The notes under the pieces were generated by a model. That model saw only the letters and a list, made by a program, of their open reading frames with translations, was not told where the DNA came from and did not search any database. This document shows, piece after piece, positions 34,926 to 47,199 of a DNA stretch of 64,000 nt. A program made the translations under genes and the position numbers. The DNA comes from Diphasiastrum complanatum (taxonomy: Eukaryota > Streptophyta > Lycopodiopsida > Lycopodiales > Lycopodiaceae): assembly GCA_029204225.1 (NCBI GenBank), contig CM055112.1, positions 30,668,739 to 30,732,738 on the forward strand, given 5' to 3'. Each line of letters begins with the position of its first letter. The first letter of the stretch is position 1.

Positions 34926-35280
34926 CTTCTGATGTTACATACCTATGTAACTAGCAGTACTTCAGACCCCTAATAGTCCATTTAGTGTTGGGGGCTAAAT
35001 GGCAAGGTACCCTTAGGATTAAGGGTATGTGCACTTGGATAAGGGCAGGCAAGTGACTATACCTTAGTTGGAGGTATGGAGTCATGTGACCCTTGGATAA
35101 GGGGTACCCTTAGTATTAAGGGTAGGTGTCTTAGATTACAAAGCACTTTGGTGTATTCATTGGTCCTTGTCGATAGTACCGGTCAATCTTACTTGGTAAC
35201 CCTGCAAGGTACCATTCAATCTGCATTGCAATAGGATAAACACCCACTAGTTTACTAATTCTATTTTTTACCTATCAGTG
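34926..35280. repeat. Insert in Gypsy I with direct and inverted repeats
   Basis: Non-Gypsy sequence between gag and the RT end. GGTACCCTTAG(G/T)ATTAAGGGTA occurs at about 35,008 and 35,104, each copy containing the palindrome TACCCTTA-n4-TAAGGGTA. Size and structure resemble a small non-autonomous element. No terminal inverted repeat was resolved. Confidence 0.4.
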
Positions 35281-35941
35281 TACCTTCTCAATGACTCCTT
35301 TTTTTTGTTTGGCACAAAGTTGAGACATGCAAGCACTCGAGGAGAGTAGCCAATCTCACGAAACCAATTTAGAAAGGCTTCTCTCAAGAGGTCCTAAGTA
35401 TTAATGACTACACGATCCATTTGGTTGTACCAAATTCGGGCTTGTTTCCACAGCAGACCAGGAAATATATGTAATTTGTCTGCATTCGCTCCCTCACTAT
35501 TGAAAATGGCAATGGATTCAAATTGGAAACTATAACTATTGGCGTCATCGGAAGAAGTTCCCTTAAAGTAATCATACATTTTTGAACTAGAATTGAATCG
35601 GTTCTGAGGAGGATCCATTTATGGTTCAGGATTGGGATCAGGCTCAAGGTCAGAATCAAGATCAGAATTTGGATTGAGATTTGATTCAGGCTCTGATTCA
35701 GAACTAGGATCTGGATCAAGATTTTGAACAGTCTCAGGAAATTCAGGTTCAAGTTCAATTTTAGTTTCGGGTTTATCGAGTAAGTTGTTGGAATGAACTT
35801 CAACTTCTTGATAAGTGGCAAAAGGTGATGTTCTACGCTAAAAAGCTTGTTGAAGACCCTTAAAAAGTTCTCACAAAGGCTTCTATATCTTTCTAGACGC
35901 TTTGCTCTAGAACTACTTGAACTGCTTCCTATAGTTGGCAT
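35281..35941 (-). pseudogene. Gypsy I Gag
   Basis: An ATG at 35,941 (MPTIGSSSSSSRAKRLERY) starts the frame. After a frameshift, 35,790-35,640 reads as acidic Pro/Asp/Glu repeats (PESNLNPNSDLDSDLEPDP), and 35,618-35,290 gives the retrotransposon Gag core (MYDYFKGTSSDDANSY, ADKLHIFPGLLWKQARIWYN). A stop at 35,619 and another at 35,394 break it. Confidence 0.75.
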
Positions 35942-35983
35942 TCAGCTTTAACTGACAAACATCTATATCCAACAGATTAGCAA

Positions 35984-36001
35984 TCCCTAGCAATGGCGCC
36001 A
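35984..36001 (-). other. Gypsy primer-binding site
   Basis: On the minus strand TGGCGCCATTGCTAGGGA stands just upstream of gag. It closely resembles the TGGCGCCGTTGCCGGGGA primer site common in plant Gypsy elements (assigned to tRNA-Asp, from memory). It marks the 5' end of element I and its orientation. Confidence 0.65.
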
Positions 36002-36887
<886 letters not shown>

Positions 36888-37186
36888 CTTTCATGCAAGC
36901 ATGAGATTGTTATTTGATATTCATTTGCATGGAGTTCTTCTTACACCTTATGCAAAAAGAAAATGGAGTTAAAAAAACATGGCATGAGTTCAATGAAAAT
37001 AATCTCGACAAACAAATCTCATAATTACCAAATATGATTGAAGTCTCAAAATATTGAACTAATCTCATTTTTATTAAACATGTGATATATTGTAGCATGC
37101 ATGTATGTGAAACTTAGTCCCGACTTAGTTTGTAATATATCTCTATACTCGGAACATTTATGTATGAATATATATTGGATCCATCG

Positions 37187-37346
37187 TAGCACGGTGCTTG
37201 GGTAGAGTGGTTGACTGCAACCAACATGCACAGGCTCGAATCCCAGCCGCTGCGTTGTAAGGAGCTTGCTCCGCTGTTGGAATTGCCCAGATGGCATGGC
37301 CAGGTTGTATATATTGTGTATAACCCACTAGTGGCGTAACTCTGTA

Positions 37347-37348
<2 letters not shown>
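37187..37348 (+). mobile_element. tRNA-derived SINE-like element
   Basis: GGTAGAGTGGTTGACTGC (37,201-37,218) resembles the D-arm/A-box of class II tRNA genes, and GGCTCGAATCCC (37,233-37,244) fits the B-box consensus GGTTCGANTCC with one change. Spacing of about 32 nt suits an RNA polymerase III promoter. The body continues with a non-tRNA segment and runs into a (TA)n tail. It does not fold as a full tRNA, so I call a SINE relic rather than a tRNA gene. Confidence 0.55.

Positions 37349-37437
<89 letters not shown>
37349..37437. repeat. (TA)n microsatellite
   Basis: About 89 bp of pure TA at the 3' side of the SINE-like body; it may have grown from its tail. Confidence 0.97.
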
Positions 37438-37440
<3 letters not shown>

Positions 37441-37598
37441 TTTAAGTTAAGTCTATGTCATCAATTTTTAAGTGCGTACAATGTAACCCAAATATTTGCA
37501 AATTTTTTTATTAGCAATTATGAACAAATGATTTTGCTTACCAACTTCATAAGAAGTGGTGCAAAAGACTCATGTGGTTGGATGGAGTCCATTTTTGG

Positions 37599-38033
37599 GG
37601 CAGAATGGAGCTAGTACACTGGCTCCATTCTGCCATAATTTTTTTTTTGATTTTCGAGCCCTCAAAATAATCCTCGGGAGAGACAATCATTTTTAAGAGG
37701 CTTATATCAAGGGCCCTCGGAATGCCCCTCGGAATAGATATATTATTAGCATTCCTTCCATAGGGTTATACCGAGGTCCCTCGAAATATCCCTTGGAAGA
37801 GACAGTGTTGTTGAGGTGTATACCGAGGTCCCTCGATATATCCCTCAACAAACACATTCTCTAAACAATGCCAAAATGGGATGGTGATACCTCGGGAACC
37901 GATGTAATTAACGAGGGTCTGCTACCGAGGTATAAATCGATGTGTATACCGAGGTTTGTAGAGTCTTTTTTTTAAAAAATTCTTCTAAAAAGCCTCGGTA
38001 ATAGAGTTGGAAAACCTTCAAAATGTTGTAGTG
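37599..38033 (-). mobile_element. CACTA-like transposon end with subterminal repeats
   Basis: Read on minus from 38,033 the sequence starts CACTACAACATTTTGAAGG, a CACTA-superfamily type end. Inside it, ACCGAGG/CCTCGG words recur about ten times in both directions between 37,671 and 37,998 (for example TACCGAGGTCCCTCGA at 37,768 and 37,823), as expected for subterminal transposase-binding repeats. The opposite end was not found. A 13-bp perfect inverted repeat with 10-bp loop (GGCAGAATGGAGC, 37,599-37,634) lies beside it. Confidence 0.45.
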
Positions 38034-38423
38034 AGAATCATAGCAATTCACAATCACATGCAGGAGATCACTCGCACCCAAGGATAATCTATTGCACAAT
38101 AGTCTGTATATTAACTTGATGAAAATGCTAGAGTGACTACATGAGCGATGACAGAGAAAACATACATAATTGAAGGAGCCCGAAAACAAAAGGACTACTC
38201 TGATTAGTTCTAAGCAAAGAAGCTGCTCGTTGTTATCTCTATTGTCTAACATTTGTTTATATAATTGAGCTTTCAATTTGTTCGTGCCACTAATTCTCAC
38301 TTCTTGCAGGAATTCTTAGTACGATCATCCTTGGGTGCACATATAATGCCAAGCTAGTCATCTCCCAAATCGTCTACTCACCCCCTTCAGCTGACCGGGA
38401 CAGGCCGTTAGGTTCTAAGGCAG

Positions 38424-38563
38424 TTGGGCCACTGTTGTTGACCCTTTTTCACATGTCTGCAGAGGGGCTTCAGTGCTTCTGAATTCACCTTAACAGTTGC
38501 GCTACTACTGACCCTTTTTCACATGTCTATAGAGGGGCTTTGGCACTTTTGAATTCACCTTAA
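38424..38563. repeat. 70-bp tandem duplication
   Basis: Two diverged units, each containing ACCCTTTTTCACATGTCT and GAATTCACCTTAACA, start 70 bp apart (ACCCTTTTTC at 38,441 and 38,511). It sits just outside the right arm of the inverted duplication. Confidence 0.85.
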
Positions 38564-39084
38564 CAATTTGGGTATAGAATTCCTAAGAAATCAAAATGTT
38601 AATTAAAATTGAAAACAATACAAGCTATCTAGTAGGTATTGTAGACCTTTCAAGATACTTGAATCAAGTTAGCTCTTTAGCTTATCAACTAGATTTTCCA
38701 AAACATGGAGTGAAAGTTCATTCAATCTTTCATGTAAGTCCACCTAAGCTCATCTTATAGAAAAAGTTTGTCTTATGATAGTATAACCCAATAATTCTTT
38801 AAGACACGTCAAGAGCCCACATACTCTATGTCCATTGCTTAATATTTGTAGTGAACAATACAAGAAAAGAAAATAGAGATGTAATTTATTAGCCATGGCA
38901 CTAACACTCTATTGCACATCACATGCTTCCTTGGAGCTTCTAGGCGCTATATTAATTGCTGCATCAAGACTGCCCACAAGATTTTCATATCACAGCCTAC
39001 AGCCTACAGGAGAGAAGAACAGGTCCATTCTTCTGAGCATAGTGAGATTTCCCTCGATCCATAGCTGAAATACTTCATTTTGCG

Positions 39085-40896
39085 CTAAGCCTCAGGTTGA
39101 TTGAATGAATGAGTAAAATGAAGAGGGCTCGTGAGATCGAGTTTGGAAATGAGTGGATGATTCTGAGAACGAATGTCCAGCAGCATGTTTACTACTCGCT
39201 GCATGCTTGGTCGATGCACGGGTGGCGTGCTTGTACATGCCAGTCCGATCCTCATAACGGACTCTATTTGCATTGCTGTTGATCGGGGGCATGGCTTTAA
39301 TCTTCCATCAACTATCTCTTCGAGAACAACGTTGCTGGTTTTTATTTTGGCTTGCAGCCATTCTACCATGCTGATGTGGTCGCCAAATTGTTCGTGGTCT
39401 GTGGGATGTTTGCCTGTCACGAGCTCAAGAATGATCACGCCAAAACTATATATGTCGGCTTTTTTATCCACTTTCAATGTGTAGGCGTACTCTGCATACA
39501 TGAAGATGTCAGAAAAGCGGTGCAACCTTAAGGATCATGATCAAACACTCAGTAGTCTAGATCTTTAATTACCAGAAAAATAAATCCAGCATGCTGATTA
39601 ATGATATTTAGCACCATTCATGCTTGATATACCATAAAGTTGAAGTAAGAGAACTTTAAGCTTATGTAGAATCGAGTATTTTGCGTACTGATTAGTAAGT
39701 GACTCAATATGCAAAGGTCCATGTTCCATAAACCGAAAACAAAAAGATAATAAGCTAACGAATTACCCACAGAAGATTGAATAGTGTTAAAAATACACTT
39801 AAGTCTGCAAGACAATAATGCCACAGATAAACGGAGCAAATGTTTCTCTGTAAATGCGAAACTACAATAAATTATTGCTTCTACTCTGAAAGCAAAACGA
39901 CGATAAATTCTTGATTCTATTCTGACAAAGAATGAAATGGGCTAAAGATGGAACATATCAGTTTTTGAAGATATTAAGCATAGGTTAGCCGTGAGAGCTA
40001 TGTAGCAAGACCGAAATCAGCCAGGTGTGCGCTGAATTCTGCATCCAACAGAATATTGTGACACTTAATATCGCGATGGAGCACCGGCGGGACGCAATCG
40101 TTGTGCAAATAAAGCAAGCCCTGCGCTGTGTCGATTGCAATGTTGAGTCTAGTGTTCCAGTCCAGGATATCTTGCCGAATTACGTTGTTATGCAGTGCTT
40201 CTCCAAGGTTGCCGTTAGGCATGTATTCATACACCAAAAGGCTTTCTTTTTGGCTATAGCAGCAGCCTAATAGTTGAACAATATTACGATGCCGAGGGGT
40301 TCCCAAGATTTCCATCTCTGCTTTGAACCCTCTTTCTCCTATTTGTTCATGCTCATTTTTCCCAATCCTTTTTACCGCAATTTTTGCACCATCCTTCAAC
40401 GAGCATCTATACACTGCCCCAGAGAAGCCGCTTCCTAAGACGTCATTCGCATCCAGGCAGCTCTGAATATCTTGTAAATCTATATGAACTTTATGCTGGA
40501 AACTGATGATCTCCCAACAGTCTTCACAATATCGTTCATGTCTTCTCTTACCGATGTACCTTCTATGGTAGCCATAGGAACAACAAACAAACAAGAGTAA
40601 CGTAGCGAAAATTGCAAGGCCTGCGGCTGCCCATGGTGCTGCTAATTTATCTGAGTGTTTCCAAGCATTTTCCAAGATTCCATCAACGCTTGCTATACAG
40701 ACCTTTAAGCCCTTGCCGTAGCCTACCACACAAAGATTGGGATTGCCTTGTAAAAAGGATACATCGAGGTGAAGGAAAATGCGGCTTTCAGGCACTGGTC
40801 CTGATAAATTATTGTAAGAAAGATCGATCGATTCTAGAGTAGAGGAGCTGGCAAGCTGTGAAGGAATGCTACCTTGCAAAAGATTGTTTGAGAGAT
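39085..40896 (-). pseudogene. LRR receptor-like kinase, subfamily XI-like, right copy, truncated
   Basis: Exon 1 remnant (40,896 to about 39,998, minus) starts within the last LRR (QGSIPSQLASSSTLESIDLS). It keeps the transmembrane segment (AIFATLLLFVCC), glycine loop (GSGFSGAVY), IAVKRI lysine, intact YEYMPNGNL where the left copy is shifted, HRDIKCHNILL and DFGLA. A 61-bp deletion right after DFGL removes the activation segment and makes a stop; the splice donor area is altered. Exon 2 (39,491-39,085) is open and extends to HSFNQPEA. All but the last LRR and about 280 bp of 5' sequence are missing: 40,894-40,896 joins sequence equivalent to left 15,651 with left 17,641, sharing ATC. Without ectodomain and activation loop it cannot be a working receptor. 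Confidence 0.9.
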
Positions 40897-43668
40897 GCTA
40901 AAGAGGTTATAAAAAGCGCAAGTTCCCATCTGTCTGTAATTCATTGATCTAGCAATGGAAGGTGAATGAAATGCAACAAATACCCAGAAAATTGTGAAGA
41001 TCAAGCAGCTGCCATCAGGTGGCCCTTCTAGCTTTTGATCAAAGTCATCGCCATGTCTATTGCACTTCGAAAGAGATAGCTAATTAGTCATCTCTGGCAG
41101 ATGGCCAAGAACTAGAAACAATTCATGATCTTTTTGGACTGGCCCAGCTTGTCGCACTCGTGGAGCAGGGCAATTAACATGAGATCCTTGTTTCTGAAAC
41201 GTGGATTGTTGATTGGGATCTTGTACTACCCAAATCTGACTTATAATCTGCAAGATCATGGGATTTTGACATGCCAAATGCTCTGCTGGAATTGCATTTG
41301 CTCCTAGTTGGAAGTAGTTTTGAACAATGTTGGATCAGGTATATTATATTATTTTTTACCTTTCCTTGCAAAGCCAGTATTGTGTTCAAATGGGCCAATG
41401 GAGTGCTCAGGTGGGTCAAATGAGTCTGAGAAAAAAGTTTATGCAATGGGGGAGATGTTCTTTTCAATGACGTAATGGATTCGTTGTGCTGATTACGCCT
41501 AATTTTTGGGCTTTTTAAAAAGCATAAAATGTCACTGAATTTTTTTTTTAAAAATTTAAAATTCCGAAGCACATTCCAAACGTGCGTCAGACTGCGTGTC
41601 AGTCCGCGTCAGACTGTGCTCATTGGTCCAAAAAAAACCACAGTGCTAATTATGCTTTGTAAATGGCATGTGGAAAAGTCAAAGACTCCATTACGCAATG
41701 GAAGGAGCTGGGCACATGCCATTCTGCCCGGTTCGGATTTCCAGAAAAATTTAGGCTCGGCCCCTCCGGGCCTCGCCCAAAATTGTTTAGAAATCCTTAC
41801 CGGGCAGAGTGGCTTGTGCCCGGCTCCTTCCATAATACTTTAGCACCGGATACAATGGCCAATGGCTTGTAAAATCATGGCAAGGAAAGTCCTTTTAGTC
41901 ACCTTTGCATATGTGTAATGGTAGTTCAATTATGGCTCATCATAAGGTAAAGGATTGTCTTTACGTTACGGTTGAAAGAATTTTTGTGGTGCATATAACT
42001 TCAAAAGTTATATGGACTTCAAGTCATTATGACTACTTGCTACAAGTTGAAGTGGCAACTTTAGGTGAATATAAGTAGTAAAATGAGATTTTTTTTGGAA
42101 TGCAATTTTTTTTTGTTAATTTTTCAATGATTTGAAATTGAGGCTTCTCACAATATATCAATCACCTTGTCTAGTGATTTTCCTTTCTCCTATTAATTTA
42201 TTTTTGCTTTGCAATGAAAGGAGCAAGGCTATGCGGTAAGGATTGTCGCTGAAGTCAATGGTAAAATTTTTTGAAATAGCCACCACACCCATTGTTTTGG
42301 TTAAAATGTTGCATCAAGACTAGTGATAATATTGGCCAATGACTTTTGGGAGAAGTCGATGTTAAAAGAATTGGAAAATTCCCACCAACATTGTTTTGTT
42401 TGAAGTGTTACATGTTTGGTGGTGGAAAGAGCAATACTAGTCCATTTTAATAATTTTTAATGATCTCCTTTCAGCCAATGAGATCCCATTTTTTTCTAGT
42501 AATGTTAGTGCAAAATGAGTACGTAAATTTGTTGGTGGTTTTCTTATTTACAAGTCATTCTACGGTTTATTTTCCAATATGATAAAATAAAACAAATGAT
42601 CATAAAATCATTGTTCTTATTTCTATGCTAAAAGTGCATGGGTAGCTTTGTCGTGATAACAATATGCTATTGTAATGATTTGCTAACAGCTAAGGTGTCA
42701 CTCCTAGGTTAGTTTTTTCATTTTTTTTATTCTTCTAAATGCAATCTTAGTTTTTTTTGTTTTTTGTAGGAGCAGGTTGAAATGATTCATAACTCATAGC
42801 TATGCATAGGTTATCATATTATCTACAATCTAGCACAATCTCACAAGAAGAGAGAGAGAGAAGAGATAGAAAAATACAGAGTGTCGCCTCAAGAGCAAAG
42901 AAGCTCTTCAATACTCAATATAAAATATGTACAAACATCTTATACTAGTAGTGAGGCACCCTAATGTGATTTAGCCCAAATGAATCTTGGCCACACATTT
43001 ATTATGCAAATCAATCTCCTCCCTTGATCAAGATTGATTCTACACTAGAACAAGAACAAAAAATCTAATCCAATCTAATCCACAATGCATGAATGAAAAA
43101 AAAGCAAGGAAACTAACTAATCCACATCTACACATATAAAAATGGAAGGGCAAGATCATAAGGGAATCATTCAAGAAAGCCATCATGATCAAGGAGCTCT
43201 ATGAAAGCCAAAACTAGTGGTAGATCTTCTTTGCTCGATACAAGAGTATGCCAATGCAAGTAAAGCTCCCTCAAAAGAGAGGGGGGCTCTTAGATAAGCT
43301 AATGAGTTGCCTAGGTGGAGCCCAAGTGGCAATTTCACATTTTAACAAATAATTACAAGTGGAAGGCACTTTAGAAAAAGCAAAAAATGCGACTCTGCAT
43401 ATTTACTTGTAATTCCTGGTAGGCGATAGTGTTGCTAAAGTGCGAAAATGTGACACTGTGATTTTACACGAGATTCTTGTCAAGCGAAAAAGCCAAAGTG
43501 AGAGAAAATGAAAAGCGACATTGTAGTCAATCTCCATGTATTTATGCAGACTGTGTAGAAACACTTGTACATCTGTAGACTATAAAAGAACACGAAAAAA
43601 ATCCACAGAACTGGATAAACAATGGATGAAGATTAAAACTGATTAGTCGTTTAAGAGACTAATCCAAC
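40897..43668 (-). other. 5' flank of the right RLK copy and Copia LTR (inverted)
   Basis: Matches the left arm from about 12,838 to 15,650. It contains the Copia LTR starting at 43,669 (minus, TGTTGGATTAG) and no gene. The left-arm G-box palindrome is missing: the left has about 27 extra bases at that point. (GA)n is short near 42,850. Confidence 0.7.
41700..41831. repeat. Imperfect foldback (right arm)
   Basis: The outer stems are conserved (GGAAGGAGC...GGCTCCTTCC and GGGCA...TGCC), but the inner 35 bases on one side differ, so the hairpin has a large internal mismatch. It is the ancestral-looking form of the perfect foldback at 14,683-14,797. Confidence 0.85.
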
Positions 43669-44580
43669 ACTCCCCCTTAATTTGAATCCTTGAATGTCTT
43701 GACCTTCAAACTTAGTTCTACACATAATCTTCTATGTGCTTCCAAACTTAATGTTTTGGTAAAAATATCGGTTGTCATATCTTGCGTTCTACTATACTGC
43801 ATCTGACCTCTTCGTTGAGAACTTTGCTTCTGACGAAATGATACTTCAGTTCAATGTGCTTACTCCTAGAATGAAATCTAGGGTGGCTGATAAAGCGATG
43901 GCACTTTGATTATCACAAAATAATGTCGTCACAGCATATTGATTCAGACCGTTATCTGGGAGTAAATTCCTCAACCAAATTGCTTCCTTTGTAGCTTGAG
44001 AGGCTGTGATATACTCTGATTCAGTGGAAGATAGAGCTATTGAAGATTGTTTGTGACTATTTCAAGAAATTGGACCATTATTGAGGAAGAATGTAAATCT
44101 AGAAGTGGATTTACGAGTGTCTACATCTCCAGCCCAACTTGCATCTGTGTAACCACAGAGTAAATTGAGTTTTTCGTTGCCGACTGCTTTATAACAAATG
44201 CAAAAGTCCATAGTAGCTCGAAGATATCTCATGAGTCTAATAAGAGCCTTCCGATGTGTTACACCAGGATTAGTCATAAATTGACTGAGAGAGGTGACTG
44301 CAAAAGCTATGTCTGGTCTAGTATAGATCATGGCATACATAAGAGATCCTATAATAGAATGGTAAGAATACTCACACATCTACTGCTTCTCATGAATTGT
44401 TTGGAGACACTGGTCCTTTGACAATTTGAGACCTGGTCCCATTGGTGAGAGAGATAACTTGCAATTAATCAGATTATATGTGACTAACATGTTGTAGATG
44501 TACCTATGTTGTGTAATGTAAACCAAATTCTGTTTTTCGTCTCTGTGGATTTGTATACCAAGGCAGAAATGATAGAGCAA
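43669..44580 (-). pseudogene. Copia RT end and RNase H (right arm and beyond)
   Basis: 44,580-44,380 (minus) encodes an RT segment (LGIQIHRDEKQNLVYITQ, MGPGLKLSKDQ). 44,379-44,062 encodes YHSIIGSLMYAMIYTRPDIAFAV and TDASWAGDVDTRKSTSRF. Decayed RNase H follows to the polypurine tract (GGGGGAG on minus, 43,670-43,676). The left copy lacks IYTR (12-base deletion) here. Only the part below 44,391 is duplicated in the left arm. Confidence 0.85.
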
Positions 44581-45135
44581 CTATACTATCAGTTTAATTG
44601 TTTTTAGAGCGAAATTGGTCAATGTCTCGCTTGTTGGCGGCCTGACGCTCTGCTCTTTTTTTCGCTGTGAGTCTACTCGTTGGCAGACTTTCATGCACAG
44701 TTGTTTTGTGTCTATTCTGTTTCTTTTTTGCTCTATGCACTCACACTTTCTGTCTATATTTTGATCCAGAAAAATAGTTTATATCTCCACTATGTGAACT
44801 TTACAAGATAGCTAAACAGAGAATTACAAGAGTAGTGAACGCTAATCAACTAATCAGTTACTCTCCATTATTGTTAGCCATTTCAGTTGGGTGTGAAGTT
44901 TAAGACTCCACGCCCTTTGAGCTGCCAGCTGGCAGCGTGAAAGATTTTCTTTCATTTCTTTTCGTTTCATGTCGTGTCGTATCTTTCTGGTCCTGGAGGC
45001 ATGTTTGACTTTCGTGAATTGTTTGACCTTCGAGGTACATTGACTTTCACAAATTGCCCGCCATTCGATCTTCGCTTCGTGTCTCTTCGCTTCGCGTCCT
45101 CGCAAAGTTGTAGGAGTTCACCATTTCTGACACTC
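44581..45135 (-). mobile_element. Probable 3' LTR of the next Copia element
   Basis: On minus, AAAAGGGAG near 45,137-45,145 is followed by TGTCAGAAATGG, a plausible polypurine tract and LTR start. The far end is not resolved; the sequence runs into the neighbouring Copia RT at about 44,580. CTTCG/TCGCTTCG words recur near 45,060-45,110. Confidence 0.4.
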
Positions 45136-46470
45136 CCTTTTAAACCTTGCAGCTTTGCACGTTTAATCCAATCGCCTTTCTTTGCTTTGTGAAGAGTGCT
45201 TGTCAAGCAGCTTCATGAGCAAATCTGCCATCATATCTTCAGATTTTATGTACTAGACCTGGAGCTCTCCTTTCGAGATCATATCTAGAATGTGATGGCA
45301 CTTCAGAGGTATGTGTTTTGTCTTTGAGTGGAAGATTGGATCCTAGGATAGATAAATGGCACTCTGAGAGTCCATCATCATTGTGCATGGTCCTCCTTGT
45401 GGTATCCCAATTGCCTCCAGCATCATCTACAACCACACTACCTCGTTCGCCACCTTTGAAGCTGCAATGTATTCAGCTTCACAAGAAGATTGAGCTACCA
45501 AGGTTTGCTTTTTGCATATCCAGCTGATTGTAGCTCCACACGCTATTGTACATCCTCCAGCTATGGACTTGTTATCATCTTTGCAGCTCGCCCAGCTTGC
45601 ATCACTGTAGTGGTGGAACTCAAATCCTTTTTTTTCATTTTCTGCTCTGTAGGTTAATCCCATATTTTGGGTACCCTTCAGATATTGCAGGATTCATTTT
45701 GCCATTTGTTAATGTGACATGCCAGGATGGGAAGAAAATTGGCTTAAGACAAAAATAGAGAAAGTTAGATCGGGTCTGGTACAAATTGTAAGGTACATCA
45801 GACTACCGATTGGATTTTGGTAGGGTATACCTGCCAACTTGTATTCTTCTTCTTCTATTTTTGGGGAATCCTACTTTGTCAGCTTGGCACCAGCTATTAT
45901 TGGTGTGGCCTTTTTTTTTGCAGTCCATCATGTGATACTGCTTGAGCACCTTTCAAGCATATTCAGAGTGACTCAAGTGCATTTCGCCTCTTATTTGATC
46001 TCTTCTGATCTCCAGCCCGAGGCATTTTGTTGCTTCTCCTAGATCTGTGATTTCATAATTTTCAAAAATCAGACTCTTCGTGTCTTTGATCAGCATCAAG
46101 GAATTTCCTATCATAAGGAAATCATCCACGAAAATAGTCAGTATCACAAAATCTTTTTCTGTTCTTTTTATGTAGACATTATAGTCTGGTTGTGTAGGAT
46201 TGAAGTCTAGAGACTTCAGAAGACTAGCGAGCTTCTTGTACCAAGTTCGTGATGCATGTTTTAGACCATAAATGCATCTCTGCAACCGACAGACATATTG
46301 TCGATTGTCAGGCTCTTCAAATCCTTCATCTGCTTCATAAATATTTCTTCCTCTAGATCTCCGTGGAGAAAGGTTGTCTTCACATCAATCTGGTGAATTT
46401 CCAGATTGTGATGTGTGGCGTATGCAAGGAGTAGTCGTATGTTTGTCATTTTGGCCATCGACGAATATGT
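45136..46470 (-). pseudogene. Copia RT and RNase H fragment
   Basis: 46,458-46,261 carries the early RT (IHQIDVKTTFLHGDLEEEI). 46,285-45,953 carries CIYGLKHASRTWYKKL and TIFVDDFLMIGN, the catalytic Y-VDD motif with Tyr changed to Phe, then LGEATKCLGLEI. 45,663-45,427 gives HYSDASWASCKDDNKS and SSCEAEYIAAS (RNase H), and decayed RNase H end follows to 45,240. Part of the RT end is missing between 45,950 and 45,665. Several frame changes. Confidence 0.85.
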
Positions 46471-46669
46471 GTTGAAATAATCAACACCATACTATTAGCC
46501 GATATTTTTGCACAAAAAATTGGGCTATTTTTAGAGAAATTTATCGGCATGTAAAACCCGGTTATTAATGGTAAAATCGGCACACAATTGCCTATAGATA
46601 GGGGTCCCAGCCCACCCAAAATGTGGCTAGAGCAAATTTTGAGGCCTTAGAAATGGCCCATAGAAACAA

Positions 46670-47190
46670 CATTGGAAGATGGCCAAGAGGGTGCTAAGGT
46701 ACATATCTTCATCACATGATTATGGCTTACTTTACAAGAGTGAAGATTTATCCATTATTGTCTACTGGGATTCAGACTTTGAAAGTGATAAGGTGGATCG
46801 AAAGTCCACAAGTGCATATACTATCTTTTTTGGAGGAAATCTCATATCTTGGCTTTCAAAAAAGCAAGACTTCTATCTCTCTTTCTTCTTGTGCGGCCGA
46901 GTATAAAGCACTCACTACTTCACCAAAAGAAGTGCTTTGGATCAAGAGGATTCTATTGGAGCTAAAGTGCATCAAAGAGGAGGAGCTATCATTGATTTTC
47001 TGTGATAATATCTCAACCCAAGCACTTGCAAATAATCCAATTTTCCATGCAAGAAGCATACACACAGAATTGGAACACCACTTTGTGAGAGAGAAGCTTA
47101 TTGGAGGAGAGATCCATTTGGAGCATAGCGATCCATCATCAATTATTGTCGATCTACTCACAAAGCCTCTACAACATAGATCCAATCTTG
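46670..47190 (+). pseudogene. Copia RNase H fragment (plus strand)
   Basis: WKMAKRVLRYISSSHDYG, STSAYTIFFGGNLISWLSKK, SLSSCAAEYKALTTSPKEV and FCDNISTQALANNPIFHARS are clear. It is closely related to the RNase H at 56.1-56.8 kb on the other strand. A frameshift lies near 46,860. Upstream it starts abruptly at about 46,665. Confidence 0.85.
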
Positions 47191-47199
47191 GTATATGTA

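Larger units (their letters stand above)
30475..36001 (-). mobile_element. Ty3/Gypsy element I with extra ORF after pol
   Basis: Minus-strand order from high to low coordinate: TGGCGCC-type primer site (36,001), gag (35.9-35.3 kb), foreign insert (35.28-34.93 kb), RT end and RNase H (34.92-34.1 kb), integrase (34.1-33.4 kb), extra ORF (33.3-30.6 kb), polypurine tract and 3' LTR start. Protease and most of RT are missing. All coding parts carry stops or shifts. Confidence 0.8.
38566..44391 (-). repeat. Right arm of the large inverted duplication
   Basis: Reverse complement of 12,115-20,470 with the same order of parts. Hand counts give about 3 differences in 200 bases near 41.1-41.3 kb, about 14 in 340 near 42.2-42.5 kb, about 26 in 208 in the kinase, and about 25 in 440 in the 3' flank. 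The outer boundary lies inside a Copia RT, which continues to 44,580 here but is cut in the left arm. Confidence 0.95.

Noticed and set aside
37187-37260. A functional tRNA gene
   Set aside because: B-box and D-arm-like words are present, but I could not pair an acceptor stem or anticodon arm; a SINE relic fits better.
37908-38300. 130-codon minus-strand ORF next to the CACTA-like end
   Set aside because: Composition is hydrophobic and Cys-rich with no motif, and its end runs through the CCGAGG repeats; treated as chance.
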